A DNA stretch of 64,000 nt from Chitinophaga sp. 180180018-3 (GCF_037893185.1 NZ_CP140772.1:1612001-1676000), one strand, 5' to 3'; shown: positions 17,180 to 26,179, counted from the stretch's first letter. The notes: generated from the sequence alone by a model not told the origin. Numbers and translations: made by a program.

Positions 17180-18418
17180 TTATTCGGCGATGTTATATTC
17201 TTTTAATTTGCGGTAAAGCGTTCTCTCGGAAATCCCCAGATCAAGTGCGGCGTCTTTACGTTTACCCTTGTGCTTTTTCAGTGCTTTCACAATGAGTTCT
17301 TTCTCCTTGTCGGCAATAGATAAGGTTTCTTCCACCTCTTCATGATGATCTATTTTATTATCGGCGATGATAATCGGCTGCGTGCTGCTAAGGCCAGGAG
17401 CCGCTGGTGTAGCTACTTCCGGAGCAGAAGGGTAACTGTGCAATACATGATTATCCGGATGGTATTCTGCAGTATGCGCAACATTGGGATTCTGCAGGAT
17501 ATCGAAAAACATTTTCTTCACCTCAGTCACATCTTTCTTCATGTCGAAGAAAAGCTTGTACAGGATATCTCTTTCGCTGGCGAAATCGCTGTTCTGCTGC
17601 TGAGGCGCTGCCAGCATTGGCAGGCGGTTTACTTCCGGCTGTTCCGGCAGGAAGCGCTTCAGATCGTTAGCGGTAACCAGTTTATCCGTAGCAAGAACGG
17701 AAATCTGCTCTGCAATATTTTTCAGTTCGCGGATATTTCCCCTCCAGGTATAGTTGACGAGTATATTACGCGCTTCTTCATCCAATTGTATGGCAGGTGT
17801 TTTATATTTTTCGGAGAAGTCGACCGAAAACTTTCTGAACAGCAGCGGAATATCTTCCTTGCGGTCGCGCAGCGCAGGTACGCGGATAGGTACCGTATTG
17901 AGCCTGTAGTAAAGATCTTCACGGAATTTTCCCTGTTGGGTGCGTTCCAGCAGATCCCTGTTGGTAGCGGCTACCACGCGTACATCGGTTTTTTGTACTT
18001 TGGAAGAACCCACCCTGATATATTCCCCGGTTTCCAGTACACGGAGCAGGCGGGCCTGGGTGCCCATTGGCATTTCCCCGATTTCGTCGAGGAAAATAGT
18101 GCCACCGTTCACCGTTTCGAAATAGCCTTTGCGGCTGTCGACAGCTCCGGTAAAGGAGCCTTTTTCATGACCAAAGAGTTCCGAATCGATGGTTCCTTCC
18201 GGAATGGCGCCGCAGTTAACGGCTATGAACGGATTATGTTTCCTGGCGCTCAGGGCATGAATAATCTGTGAAAAAACTTCTTTACCAACACCACTTTCAC
18301 CATTAATGAGTACGGTGAGGTCGGTATTGGCTACCTGAACAGCCACCTGCAATGCGTAGTTGAGAGCAGGGCTACTACCAATAATGCCAAACCTGTTTTT
18401 TATAGCCTGAATGTCCAT
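17180..18418 (-). CDS. Sigma-54-dependent transcriptional activator without receiver domain
   Basis: A 412-residue bacterial enhancer-binding protein. The AAA+ domain starts almost at residue 1: Walker A GESGVGKE (40-47), the sigma-54 contact loop GSFTGA (87-92, a natural variant of GAFTGA), Walker B TIFLDEIGEM (107-116), and the arginine-finger region. After a linker (about 250-365) that includes a helix on DILYKLFFDMKKDVTEVKKM, a Fis-type helix-turn-helix closes the protein (KRKDAALDLGISERTLYRKL). There is no N-terminal receiver or PAS domain, so control must come through another partner or through expression level. It lies 89 bp after miaB and 25 bp before lptE. Confidence 0.93.
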   Translation of the reverse strand: MDIQAIKNRFGIIGSSPALNYALQVAVQVANTDLTVLINGESGVGKEVFSQIIHALSARKHNPFIAVNCGAIPEGTIDSELFGHEKGSFTGAVDSRKGYFETVNGGTIFLDEIGEMPMGTQARLLRVLETGEYIRVGSSKVQKTDVRVVAATNRDLLERTQQGKFREDLYYRLNTVPIRVPALRDRKEDIPLLFRKFSVDFSEKYKTPAIQLDEEARNILVNYTWRGNIRELKNIAEQISVLATDKLVTANDLKRFLPEQPEVNRLPMLAAPQQQNSDFASERDILYKLFFDMKKDVTEVKKMFFDILQNPNVAHTAEYHPDNHVLHSYPSAPEVATPAAPGLSSTQPIIIADNKIDHHEEVEETLSIADKEKELIVKALKKHKGKRKDAALDLGISERTLYRKLKEYNIAE

Positions 18419-18507
18419 AAGCGGTTATTCGTAAGTTTGATGGTTTAAAATTGTTTCAGCGTTTTGCATGGTAACCAACACTGAATATTAGTAATGTTGC
18501 CAGCCCT

Positions 18508-19920
18508 CTACTCAACAGCCTTTCCTATCAACGTACCTGAAGTACAGCTTTCCACTTTCACCATTACATAATCACCTTTTTTATAGCGCTCCTTAGGGAA
18601 CACTATCGCCTTGTTCTGATCGTTACGGCCAAAGAGGTCATCTTCTGAGCGTTTGGAAAAGCCTTCTACCAGTACTTTGAAGGTTTTACCTATTTCTTTT
18701 TCCATGTTTTCCTGAGAATGCCGGCGGTGAAGCTCCACTATTTCAGCTAACCGTCTTTTCTTTACATCTTCCGGTACATCATCCTGATAACGACGCTCCG
18801 CCAATGTACCCGGGCGTTCAGAGTAGAAATACATATATGCCAGATCGTAATGGGCATATTCCATCAGGCTAAGCGTTTGCTGGTGGTCTTCTTCTGTTTC
18901 TGTGCAGAAGCCGGCGATCACGTCGGTCGACAAGCCACAATCGGGCAACAGCTCACGGATGCGTTCTACCTTTTTGATATACCATTCCCTGGTGTAAGTA
19001 CGGTTCATCAGCTGTAATATACGGGAGCTGCCGCTTTGTACCGGCAGATGGATATAATTACAAATATTCTCGTATTTCTGCATGATGAACAACACTTCAT
19101 CCGTAATATCTTTCGGATGGGAAGTGCTGAAACGCACGCGGAGCAATGGATCGATGAGAGCAACCCTCTCCAGCAGCATCGCGAACGTAACGGTTTCGCT
19201 GTCATCCGGACTGGTCCAGTAGTAGGAATCCACGTTCTGACCCAGCAGGGTGACCTCACGATAGCCATTCCGGAACAATTCTGCAGCTTCTCTAACAATG
19301 GAGTAGGCGTCGCGACTGCGCTCCCGGCCACGGGTAAATGGTACCACACAAAAGGCGCACATGTTATTGCAACCCCGCATAATGGATACGAAAGATGTAA
19401 CTCCGTTCTGATCCAGTCGTACCGGGCTGATATCTCCATAGGTTTCTTCGCGGCTCAGCAAAACGTTCACGGATTTCTGTCCGCCTTCTGCTTCTGCGAT
19501 CAGGGCAGGCAGGCTGCGGTAAGCGTCGGGGCCCACTACCAGGTCTACCAGTTTTTCTTCATCCAGCAGTTTGGCTTTGATACGTTCAGCCATACATCCC
19601 AGTACGCCTACCAGCATTCCCGGCGTTTGTTCCTTTATTTTTTTGAATTCGGTAAGACGTTTACGCACTGTTTGTTCCGCTTTCTCGCGGATGGAACAGG
19701 TGTTTACCAGTATCAGGCTGGCTTCTTCGGCATTCCGGGTAGGACCATAGCCTTCTTCTCCGAGTATGGAGGCTACAATTTCACTATCATTGAAGTTCAT
19801 CGCACAGCCATAGCTCTCAATGTAGAATTTTTTAGTATATGTTTGGGTGCCGGCCGCTGTGGGAGCATAAGCTTCTCCCTGGCGACTTTCATCATGCACT
19901 TTGGTATCCAGATCTAGCAT
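18508..19920 (-). CDS. miaB: tRNA-2-methylthio-N6-dimethylallyladenosine synthase MiaB
   Basis: A 470-residue radical-SAM enzyme that methylthiolates i6A37 of tRNAs reading UNN codons. Motifs in order: [16 protein letters not shown] (first auxiliary-cluster Cys), [23 protein letters not shown], the radical-SAM triad [15 protein letters not shown], and a C-terminal TRAM domain (about 400-470). The open frame extends upstream to 20046, but that part reads through an inverted repeat and gives an unlikely hydrophobic leader; ATG 19920 ([12 protein letters not shown]) gives the usual length. It follows the palindromic element at 19995-20097 in the same direction. Confidence 0.96.
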   Translation of the reverse strand: MLDLDTKVHDESRQGEAYAPTAAGTQTYTKKFYIESYGCAMNFNDSEIVASILGEEGYGPTRNAEEASLILVNTCSIREKAEQTVRKRLTEFKKIKEQTPGMLVGVLGCMAERIKAKLLDEEKLVDLVVGPDAYRSLPALIAEAEGGQKSVNVLLSREETYGDISPVRLDQNGVTSFVSIMRGCNNMCAFCVVPFTRGRERSRDAYSIVREAAELFRNGYREVTLLGQNVDSYYWTSPDDSETVTFAMLLERVALIDPLLRVRFSTSHPKDITDEVLFIMQKYENICNYIHLPVQSGSSRILQLMNRTYTREWYIKKVERIRELLPDCGLSTDVIAGFCTETEEDHQQTLSLMEYAHYDLAYMYFYSERPGTLAERRYQDDVPEDVKKRRLAEIVELHRRHSQENMEKEIGKTFKVLVEGFSKRSEDDLFGRNDQNKAIVFPKERYKKGDYVMVKVESCTSGTLIGKAVE

Positions 19921-19994
19921 CCTGACAAAAATTTTGGAAAGCAAAAATAGGCAAAAAAAAATAACAAAATGACAGAATGGCAGAATGGAATGAA

Positions 19995-20097
19995 GAATTG
20001 GGAATGAAGAATTAAGAATGAAAGCGAAGAACTTAGCGATTGACAATACTATCCGCTAAGTTCTTCGCTTTCATTCTTAATTCTTCATTCCCAATTC
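19995..20097. repeat. Palindromic gene-end element, copy 2 (44-bp perfect arms)
   Basis: Arms 19995-20038 and 20054-20097 are exact reverse complements over 44 bp, with a 15-base loop. The inner core reads GCGAAGAACTTAGCG; the outer arm is built of GAATTGGGAATGAAGAATTAAG. It lies between the conserved hypothetical gene (stop at 20098-20100) and miaB, both on the minus strand. It is expected to end or strongly weaken transcription into miaB, or to protect the 3' end of the upstream RNA. Confidence 0.92.
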
Positions 20098-20601
20098 TCA
20101 ATTCGTAATTGCCAGTTTTCTGGCAATCCACGAATCTTTCAAGGGCACCAGCCAGTTCTTATCCAGATCCTGTTTGGTTAGTACGGTGTTGTTCAGATAG
20201 AGGGTATTTTCGTTGATATACCCTTTTTCAAGCGCGTAGGCCACCTGCGCCATGGGCAGGAGTTGTACTTTATCGTTGACGAGGAAGCCCAGCAGGAGGC
20301 GATCGAAAAGATTGACCTCGTACTGTTTTTCCAGGCTCTTGATGATACGAACGGAACTATCTGTGCTGCAACCACTTACGGTTGTTTGTGTTTCGTCGGC
20401 CAGCAGTACTATTACCTGGTTCAACACTACACCGCCCCATCCTTTCACAGGATCGCCATGGGCATTCCACTGGGCAGTGAACTGATGAAGCTGCTCGTTG
20501 ATCTCCAATATCTCCTGTTCATTAAATGGTCTGTTGCTCTGGTAGATCCAAACCCTGGAGGAGGGAGAAAATCCTTCAGGGAAGATATTGCTGCTATTCA
20601 T
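20098..20601 (-). CDS. Conserved hypothetical protein (sometimes mislabelled ABC transporter ATPase)
   Basis: A 167-residue protein beginning MNSSNIFPEGFSPSSRVWIY. It contains RPFNEQEILEINEQLHQFTAQW, GWGGVVLNQVIVLLADE, and a cysteine-containing SGCSTDSSVRIIKSLEKQY segment, and ends with LVPLKDSWIARKL. This matches a Bacteroidota family that carries the name ABC transporter ATPase in many records, yet no Walker A, Walker B or LSGGQ motif is present, so that name has no support here. It appears cytoplasmic. A -7 box (20606-20613) touches the start codon and suggests a leaderless transcript. It follows the Fe-S protein gene by 23 bp. Confidence 0.8.
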   Translation of the reverse strand: MNSSNIFPEGFSPSSRVWIYQSNRPFNEQEILEINEQLHQFTAQWNAHGDPVKGWGGVVLNQVIVLLADETQTTVSGCSTDSSVRIIKSLEKQYEVNLFDRLLLGFLVNDKVQLLPMAQVAYALEKGYINENTLYLNNTVLTKQDLDKNWLVPLKDSWIARKLAITN

Positions 20602-20605
20602 GGTA

Positions 20606-20613
20606 CAAATTTA
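20606..20613 (-). promoter_or_regulatory. -7 promoter box abutting a start codon
   Basis: On the minus strand TAAATTTG is followed by four bases and then the ATG at 20601. It fits the Bacteroidota consensus TAnnTTTG. If used, the RNA would start at or within two bases of the ATG. No clear -33 TTTG is visible. Confidence 0.45.
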
Positions 20614-20624
20614 AGTAAATGAAA

Positions 20625-21404
20625 TTACTTCATGCTTTCGGCGATCAGCTCTGCGATATCCAGTACCTTGACTGAATCTTCCTTACCGGCTTCTTTTACG
20701 CCGTCGGTGAGCATAGTCATACAGAATGGGCAGTTCGCGGCGATCACAGATGCCCCGGTAGCCACCGCTTCATTTCCACGCTCGAAATTGATACGGGTGG
20801 CGCCTTTCTCTTCTTCCTTAAACATCTGCGCGCCACCGGCACCGCAACAAAGCCCTTTGCTACGGCAACGCTTCATTTCCACCAGCTCAGCATCCAGCAC
20901 CTCGAGTACCTTCCGGGGAGCTTCATATATGCTGTTGGCACGGCCCAGATAACAGGAGTCGTGGTAAGTGATCTTTTTTCCCTTGAAGGAGCCACCTTCC
21001 TGCATTTTTATTTTCCCTTCATCAATGAGGGATTGGAGGAAAGTGGTATGATGTATGACTTCGTAGTGGCCGCCGAGTGCCGGATATTCATTTTTAAGTG
21101 TATTGAAGCAATGAGGGCAGGCAGTAACAATTTTCTTCACCGCATACATATTCAGGAGCTGTATATTGTTCTGGGCCATCATCTGGAAGATGAATTCATT
21201 GCCGGCCCTTCTTGCCGGGTCGCCTGTACAGTTTTCTTCCTTACCCAGGATCGCAAATTTGATCCCTACTTTATCGAGAATGGTAGCAAAAGCCCGGGTG
21301 ATCTTCTGGGCACGCTGATCGAAACTTCCCGCGCATCCTACCCAGAACAGTACTTCCGGGGTTTCTCCATTCGCGGCATATTCTGCCATTGTCTTAATAT
21401 GCAT
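20625..21404 (-). CDS. Fe-S oxidoreductase subunit with CCG domains (GlpC/LutA/HdrB type)
   Basis: A 259-residue cytoplasmic protein with two cysteine-rich CCG-type modules: FWVGCAGSFDQRAQ early, CTGDPARRAGNEF and TACPHCFNTLKNEYP, then SCYLGRANSIYEAPR, LCCGAGGAQMF (about 205-215) and ANCPFCMTML. Such domains bind Fe-S clusters in subunit B of heterodisulfide reductase, GlpC and LutA. It lies 24 bp downstream of a membrane protein with two [4Fe-4S] motifs on the same strand, so the two probably form a membrane-bound electron-transfer unit. The donor and acceptor are unknown. Start MHIKTMAEYAAN is the only good candidate. Confidence 0.9.
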   Translation of the reverse strand: MHIKTMAEYAANGETPEVLFWVGCAGSFDQRAQKITRAFATILDKVGIKFAILGKEENCTGDPARRAGNEFIFQMMAQNNIQLLNMYAVKKIVTACPHCFNTLKNEYPALGGHYEVIHHTTFLQSLIDEGKIKMQEGGSFKGKKITYHDSCYLGRANSIYEAPRKVLEVLDAELVEMKRCRSKGLCCGAGGAQMFKEEEKGATRINFERGNEAVATGASVIAANCPFCMTMLTDGVKEAGKEDSVKVLDIAELIAESMK

Positions 21405-21428
21405 TCCTAAGAGTTTAAATTAATTAAG

Positions 21429-22742
21429 TCAGATGCTGGTCCATTTGTCGCGATCGTCCATGCTGAACTTCCACGGGGCCATATTATTTTCGATGTTACT
21501 GAACATCCCTGTCCATTCAGCCGGAGCACTGGATTCTTCCATAACCAGGTGCCGGCGCAGCTGCAGTATAATGTCGAGGGGACTGATGCTAACCGGGCAT
21601 TCCTGTACACAGGCGTTGCAGGTGGTACATGCGCGTAATTCTTCTTCCGAAATATAATCCCGCAACAAGCTTTTATTATCATCCTGGAAACTGCCGTTAG
21701 CGCTGATGTTGCGTCCTACTTCTTCGAGGCGGTCGCGGGTGTCCATCATGATTTTGCGGGGCGAAAGCCGCTTGCCGGTGATGTTAGCCGGGCAGGCCGC
21801 ACTGCATCTGCCGCATTCTGTACAGCTATAGGCATCCAGCAGATTTTTCCAGGTAAGGTCTGTAACGTCTTTTGCGCCAAATTTAGGCATAGTGGTAGTT
21901 GCCGGTTCATTAGCCGCCAGCTCGGGCTGCAGCATCAATTGTACTTCATGTTGTACTGCAGGCATATTCTCCATTTCTCCTTTAGGCTCCAGGCTGGAGT
22001 AGTAGGCATTGGGAAATGCCAGGATAATGTGCAGGTGCTTGGAATAGGGGAGGTAGTTGAGAAATGCCAGTACACCTAAGATATGCAGCCACCAGCAACC
22101 ACGTTCCAGCGCGGTCAGCGTGGTGTCGGACAAACCGTTGAACAAAGGGGTGAACATCCCGGTTATCCAGAAATTACCGGTGGGCAGGTAATGAGCTGCC
22201 CCTCTTGTCTGTAGCGTAAGGTCGGCCGTATTCATGGTCAGGAACAAGGTCATGAGCGCTATCTCCGTGATGAGGATATAATTGGCATCAGAACGCGGCC
22301 AGCCATCCAGGTCTTTGCTTCTGAAGCGCATGATCTTCAGGATATTCCTGCGTATCAGGAAGATGGCACAACCGGTGATCACCAGCACGGCCAGTATTTC
22401 AAATAGACTGATCAGCACAGGATAGAGATCTCCTAAAACGGGAACGAATAAACGATGTTTACCCAGTATCCCATCGAGTATGATTTCCAGTATCTCGATA
22501 TTAATGATCAGGAAGCCAGCGTATACAAAGAAGTGAAGGACAGCTACCAGTGGGTTGCGGAACATCTTTTTCTGACCGAATGCGAGTAACAGTACATTTT
22601 TCCAACGTTGGTCAGGGTGGTCGTTCAGGTCTTTATCGCGACCCAGCAGGATGTTTTGCCGTATTCTGCCAGCCTTCCGGGAAAAGAGGTAGACGGCGGC
22701 TCCAAATAGGATTACAAATAACAGTTCTTGTACAATATGCAT
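21429..22742 (-). CDS. Membrane-bound ferredoxin-type oxidoreductase, HdrC/NarI-like fusion
   Basis: A 437-residue protein. The first 250 residues hold about five membrane spans (for example LLFVILFGAAVYLFSRKA, FFVYAGFLIINIEILEI, VISLFEILAVLVITGCAIF) with spaced histidines that may hold heme, as in NarI-type subunits. The second half has two [4Fe-4S] motifs, CTECGRCSAACP (about 311-322) and CTTCNACVQECP (about 374-385). It is the upstream partner of the CCG-domain protein and likely passes electrons between that protein and the quinone pool. Its target is not known. The gene is divergent from the phosphoribosyltransferase gene. Confidence 0.88.
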   Translation of the reverse strand: MHIVQELLFVILFGAAVYLFSRKAGRIRQNILLGRDKDLNDHPDQRWKNVLLLAFGQKKMFRNPLVAVLHFFVYAGFLIINIEILEIILDGILGKHRLFVPVLGDLYPVLISLFEILAVLVITGCAIFLIRRNILKIMRFRSKDLDGWPRSDANYILITEIALMTLFLTMNTADLTLQTRGAAHYLPTGNFWITGMFTPLFNGLSDTTLTALERGCWWLHILGVLAFLNYLPYSKHLHIILAFPNAYYSSLEPKGEMENMPAVQHEVQLMLQPELAANEPATTTMPKFGAKDVTDLTWKNLLDAYSCTECGRCSAACPANITGKRLSPRKIMMDTRDRLEEVGRNISANGSFQDDNKSLLRDYISEEELRACTTCNACVQECPVSISPLDIILQLRRHLVMEESSAPAEWTGMFSNIENNMAPWKFSMDDRDKWTSI

Positions 22743-22869
22743 TATATCAGATTTGACTCCCTAATTTAGGGCTTTTTTGACTGCCGGCCAGCAGCTTTAG
22801 GCTTTCGTTTTTTATGTCAGGGGCTTTTTAATTTTTTCGTTAAAAGCGGACGACTAATACCTAATTGCT

Positions 22870-22877
22870 TATTTTTG
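22870..22877 (+). promoter_or_regulatory. -7 promoter box abutting a start codon
   Basis: TATTTTTG followed by CGGCT and the ATG at 22883. It matches TAnnTTTG. The downstream string TTTTGCGGC(T/C)ATG is the same as before pcm at 26304, so both genes may be transcribed without a leader. Confidence 0.5.
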
Positions 22878-22882
22878 CGGCT

Positions 22883-23380
22883 ATGGAAAGCAGGAATATC
22901 ATTCTCACACAGGATATCATTCAAAAGAAACTCGAGCGCATCGCTTATGAGATATACGAACTTAACAGCGACGGTACCGATATTATACTGGCTGGTATAT
23001 GGGACCGCGGTGTGATCATTGCTCATAAAATAGCGGCTATCCTGGGGCAGATTTCTCCGCTTAAAACACATATCATAGAATTGCGGCTGGATAAGCAGCA
23101 TCCGGGAGAAGTGAAAGTTTCTGAGGCGATCGACTTTACAGACAAAGTGGTAGTAGTAGTGGATGATGTGGCTAACTCAGGTCGTACGATGTTATATGCC
23201 CTGAAGCCCCTGTTGGAATACCTGCCTAAGAAAATACAAACGGCCGTGCTGGTAGACCGCAGGCATAAATCTTTCCCGCTTTCTGTTGATTTTGTTGGAT
23301 ATTCACTGGCCACCACCATGCAGGACATGGTACTGGTAGAAATGAACGGAGAAGAAATTGTATCGGCTTATTTCGAATAA
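22883..23380 (+). CDS. Phosphoribosyltransferase (PyrR/Hpt-like type I PRTase)
   Basis: A 165-residue enzyme of the type I PRTase fold. The PRPP loop VVVVVDDVANSGRTMLYAL (about 91-109) is nearly canonical, and the early IILAGIWDRGVIIAHKIA segment is the PPi-loop region. Relatives include PyrR (uracil PRTase and attenuation regulator) and hypoxanthine PRTases; length and the AILVDRRHKSFP-like segment favour PyrR-like, but no specific base can be assigned. The longest frame starts with TTG at 22865, which would overlap the promoter box; ATG 22883 is chosen. The stop codon is directly followed by that of the convergent neighbour, with no base between them. Confidence 0.85.
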   Translation: MESRNIILTQDIIQKKLERIAYEIYELNSDGTDIILAGIWDRGVIIAHKIAAILGQISPLKTHIIELRLDKQHPGEVKVSEAIDFTDKVVVVVDDVANSGRTMLYALKPLLEYLPKKIQTAVLVDRRHKSFPLSVDFVGYSLATTMQDMVLVEMNGEEIVSAYFE

Positions 23381-24319
23381 TTAAAACCAGAGTGCATGTA
23401 ACTTCGCTGTGCCGGCCGAATTGATCTCCAGCGCCGGAGCAGGAAATTTCACCATATTCAATACCTGCAATAATACTTTCACACCTTTTTTCCGGGTGGG
23501 GATCTTCGTAAAATCCACATCCGGAGAAATATAGAAGCGCCGCAACCGGGGAATATGACTATAGTCCCTCTCTATACCGTGGGCGTCTGTCCAGGTATTG
23601 TCCGTGCCACCCAGCATTCCCTGTGCGCCGTATCCTATTGCTACGTTCAGCCATTTGGGTAAGTGACTGTCTTTCCGGAACGACCACAGGTTTACAGACA
23701 GCCAATAGGTTTGTCCGTTGTAGTCTTTCAGCGTCCGTTCCCAATAGGGATCTCCGAACAGCTGTTTGGCTTTGTCGTGCAACACAGGATCGCTGTATCG
23801 TTCGGGATGTGCGGAAAATTTCATTTGTATCCTTTGTTCGTTCCAGGCAAGTTCCTGGCTGATCAGCATACCGGAACCGATGGCGTTGGCGGCCATGTCG
23901 CCCCAGGAAAAGCCCCATTCAGCGGAGAATCCGTCCAGTATTTCAATGACTGATTGATACCCAAGGCCGCTCAGCCCTCCGATCCAGATCTGTTGCTTTC
24001 TCGGCAAGCCCGACCAGCGCCACATTTCGCGGCTGTATTTTCCTATAAAGTAAGCGCTGAATATGTGTCCGGCTTTATCCATCTGGTTCCATTCGCCCAT
24101 ATCGTTGAAGAAATGAAAGCCGGAGCGGGGATAGCCTTTATACCAGGCAACATTAAGCGCAGCAAGACTGGCGCCATAGAGTGCAACGGTGGTGCCGCTC
24201 AGCAGCCATACATGGGATTTGACAGTAGTATCGGGTATAGAGAAGAACGGCACTTTTTTTTGTGCCCTGCTGTTCATGGTTAACAGCAATATCAGGAAGA
24301 TAAGCAGTGGTTTTTTCAT
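23381..24319 (-). CDS. DUF2279-type envelope protein
   Basis: A 312-residue protein with a signal peptide (residues 1-19, ending NSRAQ). The body contains GSLSGLGYQSVIEILDGFSAEWGFSWGD in outline (about 113-141) and DKAGHIFSAYFIGK (about 82-95); this His/Asp pattern is that of the DUF2279/YfiM group of Bacteroidota. A hydrophobic stretch at residues 37-56 and the DMGEW..MDKAGH region suggest membrane association. Function is unknown; related small lipoproteins are phospholipid-processing candidates. The gene is convergent with the PRTase gene with zero spacing. A 55-bp palindrome separates its start from the upstream phosphomutase gene. Confidence 0.7.
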   Translation of the reverse strand: MKKPLLIFLILLLTMNSRAQKKVPFFSIPDTTVKSHVWLLSGTTVALYGASLAALNVAWYKGYPRSGFHFFNDMGEWNQMDKAGHIFSAYFIGKYSREMWRWSGLPRKQQIWIGGLSGLGYQSVIEILDGFSAEWGFSWGDMAANAIGSGMLISQELAWNEQRIQMKFSAHPERYSDPVLHDKAKQLFGDPYWERTLKDYNGQTYWLSVNLWSFRKDSHLPKWLNVAIGYGAQGMLGGTDNTWTDAHGIERDYSHIPRLRRFYISPDVDFTKIPTRKKGVKVLLQVLNMVKFPAPALEINSAGTAKLHALWF

Positions 24320-24335
24320 GTAAGCAGCTGATGAG

Positions 24336-24457
24336 AATTAAGAATAGAGAATGAGGAAATTAAGAATGATGAGCGAAGACCAAAGCGATTGACCACGTTT
24401 GTAATCGCTTTGGTCTTCGCTCATCATTCTTAATTTCCTCATTCTCTATTCTTAATT
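24336..24457. repeat. Palindromic gene-end element, copy 3 (55-bp perfect arms)
   Basis: Arms 24336-24390 and 24403-24457 are exact reverse complements over 55 bp with a 12-base loop, the longest flawless pair in the window. The inner core reads GCGAAGACCAAAGCGATT. The phosphohexomutase stop codon (24452-24454) lies inside the right arm. The outer arms contain two GAATTAAG/AAATTAAG words. Confidence 0.93.
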
Positions 24458-26179
24458 AGTCAGTTTCAGATCCTGAATAATACCATTTATTTTCTGATCC
24501 AGTTGGGCTGTTACTTTATCAAAGTCGGCCGCACTTGCCAGTGGAGCATTGACGCTGAAGTAAAATTTGATTTTAGGTTCTGTTCCTGACGGACGGGCGG
24601 ATATTTTGCTGCCGTCGGCGAGCAGAAACTGCAGTACATTGGATTTGGGAAGATCCAATGGCTTGATATCACCGGTTTTAATATCCCTGATCTGCTGCAG
24701 TTGATAGTCATACAGGGTTACTACCGGGGAGCCATTGATGGCAGCCGGCGGGTTTTCCCTGTAACCACGCATCATTTCGGCAATTTCTTCTGCTCCTCTC
24801 ATACCTTTTTTGGTAATAGAGATCAGATGTTCTTTATAATAACCGTAGCGGACATAAATATTAATCAGTTCCTCGAAGAGGGATTTTCCCTGGCTGCGGG
24901 CATATGCTGCCATCTCACAGATCATGGCTACAGAAGCCACTGCATCCTTGTCGCGTACATTCTGGCCAATCATATAACCGTACGACTCTTCACCGCCACA
25001 GATAAAGTTTTCCTGTGCTTCTTTGCGACGGATCATATCGGCAATCCATTTAAAGCCGGTCAGTACATTATAGCAATTGATATTGTTTTTTGCAGCAAAT
25101 ACATCGATGAGATCGGATGTTACCACCGTTTTCGCGATATAATCGTTGGGTTTAGCCAGCCCTTTACGTTTGCGGGCTTCAACGATATAGTTGAACAGCA
25201 GTACGCCGGTCTGGTTGCCATTGAGGAGTATCCATTCGCCTTTCAGATCCTTTACGGCAATGCCTACACGATCAGCGTCAGGGTCCGTTCCGAGCAGGAT
25301 GTCTGCATCCAGTTCTTTGGCTTTTTTCAGGCCCAGGCTCATCGCTTCGGATTCTTCCGGGTTGGGATATACCACGGTCGGGAAGTTGCCATCCGGTGTA
25401 GCCTGCTCCTGTACAATATTAACATTGGTGAACCCATAACGCTCCAGTACCTGGGGCACCTGGGTAATACCGGTACCGTGGATTGGGGTGTATACTATTT
25501 TAAGGTCGTGTTGCTGTTTATTGATCTCAGGGTTGATAGACAGGCTCACCAGCTCTTTTCTGTAAGCCTCATCCACCTCCTCACCTATGATAGTGATATT
25601 GGCCTCGCCTCCGGTCCATTTTACATCATCCGGAGAAGCAATGCTCTCTACTTCGTGGATCACGTTACTGTCGTGCGGCGGAACCAGTTGGGCGCCATCG
25701 TTCCAGTAAGCTTTATAACCGTTGTACTCCCGGGGGTTATGGGAGGCAGTAAGCACTACTCCGCCATGGCATTGAAGGTGACGGATGGTGAAAGATAACT
25801 CCGGGGTTGGACGGAGGCTTTCAAAGAGAAATACTTTGATACCATTGGCCGCAAATACATTGGCTACTGTTTCGGCGAAAAAGCGTGCATTATTGCGGCT
25901 GTCGTGCGCAATGGCTACTTTGATTTCACCGGAAAAGCTCTTTTTGAGGTAGTTGGCAAAGCCCTGGGTAGCCATACCTATGGTATATTTATTCATGCGG
26001 TTGGTACCCACGCCCATGATACCTCTCAGGCCTCCGGTACCGAATTCGAGGTTACGATAAAAAGCATCGGTGAGCTCATCGGAGTTGCTTTCCTGCATTT
26101 TCCGGATAGTGGCGATGGTTTCCGGGTCGAAATTACCATTGAGCCACTGAGATACTTTGTTTTGAATATTAATATCCAT
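24452..26179 (-). CDS. Phosphoglucomutase/phosphomannomutase (alpha-D-phosphohexomutase)
   Basis: A 575-residue enzyme that interconverts hexose 1- and 6-phosphates. All four domain signatures are visible: the phosphoserine loop VLTASHNPREYNGYK, the Mg loop GTDPDADRVGIA, the sugar loop CGGEESYGYM, and the phosphate-binding RPSGTEPKIKFYF. Length and sequence are of the PgcA/PGM2-like phospho-sugar mutases. The frame opens at 26203, but ATG 26179 (MDINIQNKVSQW) matches the family start. It is divergent from pcm. It would supply glucose-1-phosphate or mannose-1-phosphate for envelope glycan synthesis. Confidence 0.95.
   Translation of the reverse strand: MDINIQNKVSQWLNGNFDPETIATIRKMQESNSDELTDAFYRNLEFGTGGLRGIMGVGTNRMNKYTIGMATQGFANYLKKSFSGEIKVAIAHDSRNNARFFAETVANVFAANGIKVFLFESLRPTPELSFTIRHLQCHGGVVLTASHNPREYNGYKAYWNDGAQLVPPHDSNVIHEVESIASPDDVKWTGGEANITIIGEEVDEAYRKELVSLSINPEINKQQHDLKIVYTPIHGTGITQVPQVLERYGFTNVNIVQEQATPDGNFPTVVYPNPEESEAMSLGLKKAKELDADILLGTDPDADRVGIAVKDLKGEWILLNGNQTGVLLFNYIVEARKRKGLAKPNDYIAKTVVTSDLIDVFAAKNNINCYNVLTGFKWIADMIRRKEAQENFICGGEESYGYMIGQNVRDKDAVASVAMICEMAAYARSQGKSLFEELINIYVRYGYYKEHLISITKKGMRGAEEIAEMMRGYRENPPAAINGSPVVTLYDYQLQQIRDIKTGDIKPLDLPKSNVLQFLLADGSKISARPSGTEPKIKFYFSVNAPLASAADFDKVTAQLDQKINGIIQDLKLTN

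Noticed and set aside
19921..20046. N-terminal extension of miaB
   Set aside because: The frame is open here but runs through a 44-bp palindrome and gives a hydrophobic leader with no relation to MiaB; ATG 19920 gives the normal length.
20098..20601. ABC transporter ATPase
   Set aside because: No Walker A, Walker B or signature motif in 167 residues.
24701..25798. A 365-codon open frame on the plus strand
   Set aside because: Antisense shadow of the phosphohexomutase gene, which has all four catalytic motifs.
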